DNA from: Pseudomonadota bacterium
GTDB taxonomy: Bacteria > Pseudomonadota > Gammaproteobacteria > Burkholderiales > Burkholderiaceae
Direction of reading: 5' to 3'
DNA: 39,995 nt
Assembly (NCBI GenBank): GCA_023441105.1
Contig: JAEZQX010000260.1
Coordinates: 1-39,995, forward strand
Shown here: positions 34,856-39,995 of the stretch, in pieces
Numbering within the stretch: position 1 is the stretch's first letter
Layout: every line of letters begins with the position of its first letter
The notes under the pieces: generated by a model
Database searches by the model: none
Told to the model about the DNA's origin: nothing
What the model saw: the letters and a program-made list of their open reading frames with translations, nothing else
Program-made: the position numbers and the translations under genes

Positions 34856-36331
34856 TCAACTGCCGTCCGCGTCCGGCGCCCTTGCAATCAGCGAGCTGAA
34901 CAGCCTGGAACGCTCGCTCGGCTTGCGCTCCACGCGATAGGGCCCCGGCGAACGCCTTGCAATGAACATGCCAGAACCCCGGTCGGCAAGCAACTGCCCG
35001 TCCCGCACCACGGTGCGGCCGCGGCTGAGCACCACGATCGGCCAGCCAACGATGGCGCGGCCCTCGTAGGGCGTGTAGCCGACGTTGTCGTGGATCGCCG
35101 CGGCGGTGATGGTCGTCTTGCGCTCGGGATCCCACAGCGCGAGGTCGGCATCCTGGCCGATGGCGATGGTGCCCTTGCAATGGTCGAGGCCGTAGATCCG
35201 GGCGTGATTGGTGGCGGTCAAGGCGACGAACTGGCTCAGCGTCAGCCGGCCCTTGCCGACCCCTTCGGAGAACAGCAGCGGCAGGCGCAATTCGAGGCCC
35301 GGCACGCCGTTCGCCATCTCCTTGAAGGTGGTCTTGTCGCCCTTGGGCAGCTTGCCGCTCTCGTCGAAGCGATAAGGTGCGTGATCGGACGAAAACACCT
35401 GGAAGGTGCCGTTGGCCAGGCCCTGCCAGATCGCTTCCTGCGACTGCTCGTCGCGCGGCGGCGGGCTGCAGCAGAACATGGCGCCGTCGAGCCCCGGCCG
35501 ATCGCTATCGCTCGCCGTCAGGAACAGGTACTGCGGGCAGGTTTCCGCGTAGACCGGCGCACCGACCACCTGTGCCGCCCGGATCGCCGCAGCGGCCTCG
35601 ATGCCGGAGACGTGCACGATCAGCACCGGCGCGTCGAGCAGTCGCGACAGCTGGATCACGCGGCTGGTCGCCTCGCTCTCGGCCAGCGGATCGTGACTCA
35701 CCGCGTGATACTTCGGCGCGCCGTGCCCGTTCGCCAGCAGGCGCTTGGCGATCCAGCGGATCATGTCGTGGTTCTCGGCATGCACCATGACCAGCGCGCC
35801 CTCGCGGCGCGCAAGATCGAGCACCTCGAGGATCTGGTAGTCGTCGAGCTTGAGCATGTCGTAGGTCATGTAGACCTTGAACGACGTGTAGCCCTGGGCG
35901 ATCAGCGCCGGCAGGTCGTGGCGCAAAGACTGCTCGTCGGGATTGGCGACGATGAGGTGGAAGCCGTAGTCGATGACCGCCTTCGGACCGGCGCAGGCGT
36001 GATAGTCGGCGACCACCTTCGGCAACGACATGCCGCGATGCTGGGCGGCAAAGGGCACGATGGTGGTGGTGCCGCCGAAAGCCGCCGATACGGTCGCCGA
36101 ATGGAAGTCGTCGGCGGTCATCACTCCGTTGCTGGAGATCTGCTCGACATGGCAGTGGCTGTCGATGCCGCCGGGCATCACCAGCAACCCGCTCGCGTCG
36201 ATGTCTTCGCGGCCGGCCGGCAGCCGGTCGGCCAGCGCCGCGATGCGGCCGTCGACGATGCCGATGTCCCCGCTGCGCGTCTCGCTTTCGGTGACCAGGG
36301 TGCCGTTGCGGATGGTCTTGTCAAATTGCAT
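34856..36331 (-). CDS. D-hydantoinase/dihydropyrimidinase
   Basis: A 491-residue binuclear-metal amidohydrolase that opens 5-substituted hydantoins or dihydropyrimidines to the N-carbamoyl amino acid. The metal ligands are present: His59 and His61 (SHCHVE), carboxylated Lys152 (TSFKVYMTYD), His184 (HAENHD), His240 (HVSG) and Asp316 (SSDHAP). Tyr157 in the MTYD loop is the usual substrate-binding Tyr. Length fits the family. A CGGAGC ribosome site precedes the ATG at 36331. First in the operon, it feeds the D-carbamoylase next to it. True pyrimidine catabolism (hydA/pydB) cannot be excluded, but a D-carbamoylase partner points to hydantoins. Confidence 0.94.
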   Translation of the reverse strand: MQFDKTIRNGTLVTESETRSGDIGIVDGRIAALADRLPAGREDIDASGLLVMPGGIDSHCHVEQISSNGVMTADDFHSATVSAAFGGTTTIVPFAAQHRGMSLPKVVADYHACAGPKAVIDYGFHLIVANPDEQSLRHDLPALIAQGYTSFKVYMTYDMLKLDDYQILEVLDLARREGALVMVHAENHDMIRWIAKRLLANGHGAPKYHAVSHDPLAESEATSRVIQLSRLLDAPVLIVHVSGIEAAAAIRAAQVVGAPVYAETCPQYLFLTASDSDRPGLDGAMFCCSPPPRDEQSQEAIWQGLANGTFQVFSSDHAPYRFDESGKLPKGDKTTFKEMANGVPGLELRLPLLFSEGVGKGRLTLSQFVALTATNHARIYGLDHCKGTIAIGQDADLALWDPERKTTITAAAIHDNVGYTPYEGRAIVGWPIVVLSRGRTVVRDGQLLADRGSGMFIARRSPGPYRVERKPSERSRLFSSLIARAPDADGS

Positions 36332-36365
36332 GAGCGCTCCGTTCGCAAGGATGCCGGGTTGCGCT

Positions 36366-36371
36366 ATTCTA
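36366..36371 (-). promoter_or_regulatory. Possible -10 box of the hydantoin operon
   Basis: TAGAAT on the minus strand lies about 35 bases upstream of the hydantoinase start in an A+T-richer patch. No good -35 is seen at 16-18 bases, so an activator or another sigma factor may be needed. Confidence 0.25.
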
Positions 36372-36466
36372 ATTTGCGAGGTTTGACTGATTTCGGGCAT
36401 AGCGGTTGCTTGCCGCGGCATCCGCGCAACCGGACGCAGGCGAACATCTCGGTCAGAGGTGGACCC

Positions 36467-36679
36467 ATGGAGAGTCCCCCGGAGCGGAGGACAGAGACGC
36501 AGACGTCGAAATCTCTGCCGGATGCCCCCGGCCTTTGGACCCGCACCGATGCTCATGGCGCGCGCCGCGTGCACCGGGTGATCTCGCAGAACGGCGAGCT
36601 CTATGTGAAGGTCGGCTGGCTCCTGCCGGTGGCCGTCCCGGTCGGCGAGCTGCCAGGCGAATGGGATCGCGTCGAATGA
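36467..36679 (+). CDS. Small hypothetical protein
   Basis: A 70-residue protein not recognised by family. The first half is Ser/Thr/Arg-rich (ETQTSKSLPDAPGLW); the second half (RRVHRVISQNGELYVKVGWLLPVAVPVGELPGEW) looks like a small beta-rich domain. An AGAGGTGG purine run precedes the ATG. It is divergent from the hydantoinase gene and convergent with the DUF4136 gene. The non-random, conserved-looking C-terminal half supports a real gene, but evidence is limited. Confidence 0.5.
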   Translation: MESPPERRTETQTSKSLPDAPGLWTRTDAHGARRVHRVISQNGELYVKVGWLLPVAVPVGELPGEWDRVE

Positions 36680-36720
36680 AGGCGCGGCCGGCGGCGACTG
36701 CGCGCCGTTCCGGATGCGCG

Positions 36721-37440
36721 TTACCGGGTCGTCGTCGTCGCAGCCGGGACCGCACTGTCGAATGGCACCTGCACCCGGCGACTGACGCCATTCGGTCCCG
36801 GGAAGTCGCTGAACAGGGCGCGCACCATCGCCGGCATCACCGGGGCAATCGATGCCGACTCGCCCTCGGACACCACCGTGCCTTCGAACAGCCTGGCGCC
36901 GGCACTGGCATTCCCGGCGGCCCGGCGTTCGCTGATCTCGACGCGCAATTCGCGTCGGTACAAGATGGCCTGGACGTAGCTCGCGCCCACCACCCCGTAG
37001 CTCATCGGATAGGGGGCGGCCCACAGATAGTGGTAATGGCCGTACGGGCCGTAGTACGGGGGCCAGCCCCAGAACGGGTCATAACTCGCATAGCCGTATG
37101 CCGGGTAGCCGTAGGTGACGGACTTGCCGCCATCGACCGCGAAGAGGACGGTCACCGCGAGATCGGCCTCTGTCGGCGTGGACGCCACCAGCCCCCGCCT
37201 GACCAGCGCATCGCGCACCAGGTCCGCGTAGCTGCGGAACTCCAGGCTTTCGGCCTGCTCCCGGGTGGGCACGATCACGAAGCTGCGCCCGGCCAGCCGG
37301 TTGCCGTCGGCCTGGTGGAAGGAGGTGACCTGCGCGGTGAGGTAGCTGGCGCAACCGGCCGTGGCACCGACCAGGGCGGCGAGCAGGACGAGCAGCAGCG
37401 GCCGCAGCAGGTGCGCCAGGACGGAGCGGGTACGGATCAT
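36721..37440 (-). CDS. DUF4136-like lipoprotein
   Basis: A 239-residue exported protein. The N-terminus has a charged start, a long Leu/Ala-rich segment and a lipobox-like TAGC, so Cys30 is a likely lipidation site. The body follows the DUF4136 pattern with LAGRSFVIVPTREQ and FRSYADLVRDALVRRGL. A Tyr/Gly/Pro-rich stretch between about 109 and 150 (YGYPAYGYASYDPFWGWP and after) is a low-complexity insert. The C-terminal part resembles stress-related outer-envelope lipoproteins. Function unknown; probable outer-membrane or periplasmic location. Confidence 0.85.
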   Translation of the reverse strand: MIRTRSVLAHLLRPLLLVLLAALVGATAGCASYLTAQVTSFHQADGNRLAGRSFVIVPTREQAESLEFRSYADLVRDALVRRGLVASTPTEADLAVTVLFAVDGGKSVTYGYPAYGYASYDPFWGWPPYYGPYGHYHYLWAAPYPMSYGVVGASYVQAILYRRELRVEISERRAAGNASAGARLFEGTVVSEGESASIAPVMPAMVRALFSDFPGPNGVSRRVQVPFDSAVPAATTTTR

Positions 37441-37665
37441 CGGTTTGCCTCGTGGTTGACTTCCCGGAACGGCCCGTGCGCTGCAGGAGCCGCTGCATTT
37501 CCGATTGCCTTCCCGGGGAAACGGTTGCTTGACGATGGCGGCTGACAGGCCGCGCGCCGGCCGCAGCGATTATGATGCCCGGCCAAGCCGCCCTGCCGAT
37601 CATGCGAGGCTGCCGCAACGCAGTTTGTATCATCGCCGGTTTGACGGGCATTCGACGGGCGACCC

Positions 37666-38604
37666 ATGGATACGATCGAAGTTCACCAGTACCGCTCGCG
37701 CGCGCGCGGGCCGCGCCTGCTGGTGCTGGGCGCGGTGCATGGCAACGAGACCTGCGGCGCAACCGCCATCCGCCAGGTGGCGGCGGAATTCGCCAGCGGC
37801 GCGAGACGCCTGGCGCGGGGCGTGCTGACCCTGGTGCCGGTGGCCAACCCGGTCGCCTTCCGGCGCGGCACCCGCGAGGGCGACCGCAACCTCAATCGCG
37901 ACTTCCGGCCAAGCGTCTGTCCGGAGAATGCGGAGGACCGCATCGCCAACCATCTTGCCCCGCTGCTCGTCGACCATGATGCCCTGGTCGACCTGCATTC
38001 CTTCGCCACGCCCGGCGCCGGCTCCTTCGTGTTCTTCGGCCCGCCCGACAACGACGGCGACCTCGAGCCGTTCCGGCGCGCCGCCGAGGAAGCGGCGCTG
38101 GCGCGCGCGGTCGGACCGAAGCGGCTGGTCTACGGCTGGCTTCCCGCCTACGCGAAAGGGGTGGCGCGACGCCCCGGCGGCAGCGTTGCCTACGGCATCG
38201 GTACCACCGAGTACATGCGCAGCCGCGGCGGCTACGCGGTGACCGTGGAATGCGGGCAGCATGCCGATCCCGCTGCGCCGACGGTGGCGCGCGCCGCCAT
38301 CGACAATGCGATCGCGCTGCTGCGCCTCGGCGATGCCGACGCGCTGCCGGCGACCGGGTCGGCAGGGCATGAATTGATCGAGATGTGCGACGTCTTCGAC
38401 CGGCAGTCGCCGGATGATCGCTTCGCGCGCGACTGGCGATCCTTCGATCGGGTCGCGGCCGGCGAGCCGATCGCCTACCGTGCCGGCGACGCCGGCGGCG
38501 CGGCCATTACCGCGCCGCAAGACGGCTATGTCGTCTTCCCGAGCCCGAATGCCATCCCCGGGCGCGAATGGTTCTACTTCGCCCGGCCGGGCAGCCGGCC
38601 GTGA
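37666..38604 (+). CDS. Succinylglutamate desuccinylase/aspartoacylase-family enzyme
   Basis: A 312-residue zinc carboxypeptidase-like deacylase. Zinc ligands are His25 and Glu28 (GAVHGNET) and His111 (VDLHSF). The substrate Asn-Arg pair is seen in RNLNRDF (74-80) and a catalytic Glu195 in VTVECGQH. Members remove acyl groups from N-acyl amino acids such as N-succinylglutamate or N-acetylaspartate. No other ast arginine-pathway genes are nearby, so the exact substrate is open. The ATG at 37666 opens the normal short N-terminus before the HGNE motif. The stop overlaps the following GTG start (GTGA). Confidence 0.92.
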   Translation: MDTIEVHQYRSRARGPRLLVLGAVHGNETCGATAIRQVAAEFASGARRLARGVLTLVPVANPVAFRRGTREGDRNLNRDFRPSVCPENAEDRIANHLAPLLVDHDALVDLHSFATPGAGSFVFFGPPDNDGDLEPFRRAAEEAALARAVGPKRLVYGWLPAYAKGVARRPGGSVAYGIGTTEYMRSRGGYAVTVECGQHADPAAPTVARAAIDNAIALLRLGDADALPATGSAGHELIEMCDVFDRQSPDDRFARDWRSFDRVAAGEPIAYRAGDAGGAAITAPQDGYVVFPSPNAIPGREWFYFARPGSRP

Positions 38605-39326
38605 CTCCTGCCGGCGGCCACGACCAGGCGCCGCCGGCGATGGTCGACTGCTACCGCCTCGACCTGTCCCGCAGCGACCCGCGCGACCTGGCGCTGCTCG
38701 ATGAAACCGAGCGCCAGCGGGCCGCCCGCTTCCGCTTCGATCGCGACCGCAGCCGCTTCATCGCCGCCCATGCGCAGGCGCGACGCCTGATCGGCCGGCA
38801 CCTGGGCGTCGACCCGGACGCCGTGCGCTTCGCCACCACCAGCCACGGCAAGCCGATCCTGGCGGGCGACGCCGCGGCACTCGCCTTCAACCTCACGCAC
38901 AGCGGTCCCGTCGGCTACCTGGCCATCGCCCCGTACAGCGTCGGCATCGACGTCGAGCAGCACCGTCCTTTCGACGACCTGCAGCCGCTGATCGACGACT
39001 ACTGCAGCCCTGAAGAGATCGCCGCCCTGGCAGCCCTGCCGGCGCCGGCCCGGGCTTCCGCCTTCCTCCGGGTCTGGACGCGCAAGGAGGCGGCGCTCAA
39101 GGCGTGGGGAACCGGCATCGGCGCGGTGCCGCTCGACGCGCTCCATGTCGGGCTCGCCCACCCGGCTTCCGCGGCGCAGGAGGCGCTGTCCGGCATGACC
39201 CATGACGGCATCGCCTATCCGGCGCTGCGCCTGCTGACCCTGTCCGGCCGGCAGGAGGTGCTCAGCGTCGCCGCGGCCTGTAGCGCGCCCCTCGCGGTCC
39301 GACTGGCGGACGGAGCACCGGCATAG
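38601..39326 (+). CDS. 4'-Phosphopantetheinyl transferase (Sfp type)
   Basis: A 241-residue enzyme that loads phosphopantetheine from CoA onto carrier proteins. Mg-binding Asp117 and Glu119 are in GIDVE and the second signature WTRKEAALKAWGTG is at 159-172, with Glu163 and Lys167 in the expected places. Its length is that of the Sfp/EntD/Gsp group, used for secondary-metabolite or fatty-acid carrier proteins. The start is taken as the GTG that overlaps the deacylase stop; an ATG 13 codons later (38640) is the alternative. No polyketide or non-ribosomal peptide genes are in view, so its targets lie elsewhere. Confidence 0.92.
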   Translation: MTPAGGHDQAPPAMVDCYRLDLSRSDPRDLALLDETERQRAARFRFDRDRSRFIAAHAQARRLIGRHLGVDPDAVRFATTSHGKPILAGDAAALAFNLTHSGPVGYLAIAPYSVGIDVEQHRPFDDLQPLIDDYCSPEEIAALAALPAPARASAFLRVWTRKEAALKAWGTGIGAVPLDALHVGLAHPASAAQEALSGMTHDGIAYPALRLLTLSGRQEVLSVAAACSAPLAVRLADGAPA

Positions 39327-39352
39327 CAGGCCCGACTCGCAGGAACCTCGGA

Positions 39353-39382
39353 CGCCGCCGGGTCGGCCGGTACCCGGCGGCG
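39353..39382. terminator. Bidirectional terminator-like hairpin
   Basis: An 11-bp perfect G+C-rich stem (39353-39363 with 39372-39382) with an 8-base loop lies exactly between the convergent transferase and putA genes. There is no T-tract, so it may act with Rho or simply block the mRNA ends. Confidence 0.55.
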
Positions 39383-39387
39383 GCGTG

Positions 39388-39995
39388 CTACCTGCCGCCG
39401 GCGGCGCTCGCCATCGTCCCGCTGCCGTCGGAGGCCGCCAGCAGCGAGGCGTTGCCGCCGGCGGCGGTGGTGTCGATGCACAGCAGGCGCTCGACGAGGT
39501 AGCTCGAGGGAGCGACCGCCTCCGTCACCAGCGGCACGATCGGGCCTTCGCGGGCGGCCAGCGCCTGGCGCAGCAAACGAGCCCGCCCGGACGTTCCTTC
39601 GAAGGCCACCACGGCGATGCCCGGCAGTCCCTCGAGCCAGCCAGGTTGCTGCGGCATTCGCCGGGCATCGGCCAGCGCCAGCGGCACACCCTGCGACTGC
39701 CACATGCGTACGGCATCGGCCGCCGCCGCGGCCTCCGGGCCGGCGGCTGCCGCCAGTTCGGCCGGGTCGACCACCAGCACCGCCGCCGCCCCGGCGGCCA
39801 GCGCCTGCATCGCCTGGCCCAGTGCCGGTCGCAGCCCGGGGCCGAGACACAGCGCCGTGCCGCGTGGCACATGCCGCAGCCGGTTGCTTTCCCCGGTCGG
39901 GCCCGGCAGCGCGATGCCTTCGCCGGTCGACTGCGCGGCGCGGGCCAAGGCGGCGAGCAGCGGCTCGACTGCACTGCCGAGCCACGGTCCGAGCG
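39388..39995 (-). CDS. putA: Proline utilisation protein PutA, C-terminal part (runs off window)
   Basis: The last 202 residues of a bifunctional proline dehydrogenase/1-pyrroline-5-carboxylate dehydrogenase are present; the gene continues past 39995. The visible part is the C-terminal tail domain of long PutA proteins: IALPGPTGESN, AVVAFEGT and AAREGPIVPL are recognisable. It ends in the diagnostic CIDTTAAGGNASLLA (PutA proteins end in a similar VNTTAAGGNASLM). The catalytic proline and aldehyde dehydrogenase domains are outside the window. The frame is open to the edge with no start codon needed. It is convergent with the phosphopantetheinyl transferase gene. Confidence 0.85.
   Translation of the reverse strand, partial: LGPWLGSAVEPLLAALARAAQSTGEGIALPGPTGESNRLRHVPRGTALCLGPGLRPALGQAMQALAAGAAAVLVVDPAELAAAAGPEAAAAADAVRMWQSQGVPLALADARRMPQQPGWLEGLPGIAVVAFEGTSGRARLLRQALAAREGPIVPLVTEAVAPSSYLVERLLCIDTTAAGGNASLLAASDGSGTMASAAGGR

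Noticed and set aside
33825..35180. Long N-terminal extension of the D-carbamoylase
   Set aside because: The extra residues before 34760 lie out of frame inside the hydantoinase gene and are Arg/Ala-rich. The family start is at 34760.
34856..37024. Longer hydantoinase starting at 37024
   Set aside because: The added part overlaps the DUF4136 gene and the small plus-strand gene and has no family character. The ATG at 36331 has a ribosome site and gives normal length.

Overview
The window is a G+C-rich, densely packed bacterial chromosome segment, most likely from a betaproteobacterium of the Burkholderiales. This rests on a Bug/TctC-type tricarboxylate-binding protein, the catabolic gene repertoire, a CCA-encoding tRNA-Arg and the ybhP-clsB-ybhN order. 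No rRNA, CRISPR array, phage gene or classical insertion sequence was seen. Many neighbouring genes overlap by four bases (ATGA or GTGA), and these overlaps fix several start codons.

Region 1 (about 0.1-13.3 kb). A LysR regulator (12326-13312, +) faces a head-to-tail run of eleven minus-strand genes (12255 down to 884). In transcription order they are a sulfatase, a TRAP transporter (dctP, dctQ, dctM), a dienelactone hydrolase fused to an NTF2-like domain, an SDR dehydrogenase, an alpha/beta-hydrolase lacking the nucleophilic Ser, a gentisate-dioxygenase-like bicupin, a fumarylacetoacetate-hydrolase-family enzyme, a nitrilase and a Bug/TctC binding protein. A secreted barrel-like protein lies beyond a 310-base gap. 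The set reads as uptake and ring cleavage of an aromatic acid released from a sulfate ester and/or a nitrile. I cannot assign it to a described pathway, and it is the best candidate here for an undescribed system. A tRNA-Arg(ACG) gene with a terminator-like hairpin closes this region.

Region 2 (13.4-18.7 kb) holds housekeeping-type genes: a small conserved protein, a YadG/YadH-like ABC exporter, and a coupled ybhP-clsB-ybhN membrane-lipid operon.

Region 3 (18.8-27.6 kb) is amino-acid and aromatic catabolism. A LysR gene is translationally coupled to an ALDH7 (AmaB-like) dehydrogenase and an FAD amine oxidoreductase. Homogentisate dioxygenase hmgA is divergent from a plus-strand module of an oddly arranged CoA-transferase, a DapA-family lyase/aldolase, a flavin-reductase-like protein and a hydantoin-racemase-like protein.

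Region 4 (27.6-30.8 kb) contains a DUF222/HNH endonuclease gene bracketed by near-identical 18-bp palindromes, plus a divergent DinB/TetR pair.

Region 5 (30.8-36.3 kb) is a minus-strand operon for hydantoin or dihydropyrimidine use: D-hydantoinase/dihydropyrimidinase, N-carbamoyl-D-amino-acid hydrolase and a polar-amino-acid ABC importer. With the racemase at 26944 it forms a complete hydantoin-to-D-amino-acid enzyme set, interrupted by Region 4.

Region 6 (36.4-40.0 kb) has a small hypothetical protein, a DUF4136 lipoprotein, a succinylglutamate-desuccinylase/aspartoacylase-family enzyme coupled to an Sfp-type phosphopantetheinyl transferase, and the 3' end of putA running off the window.
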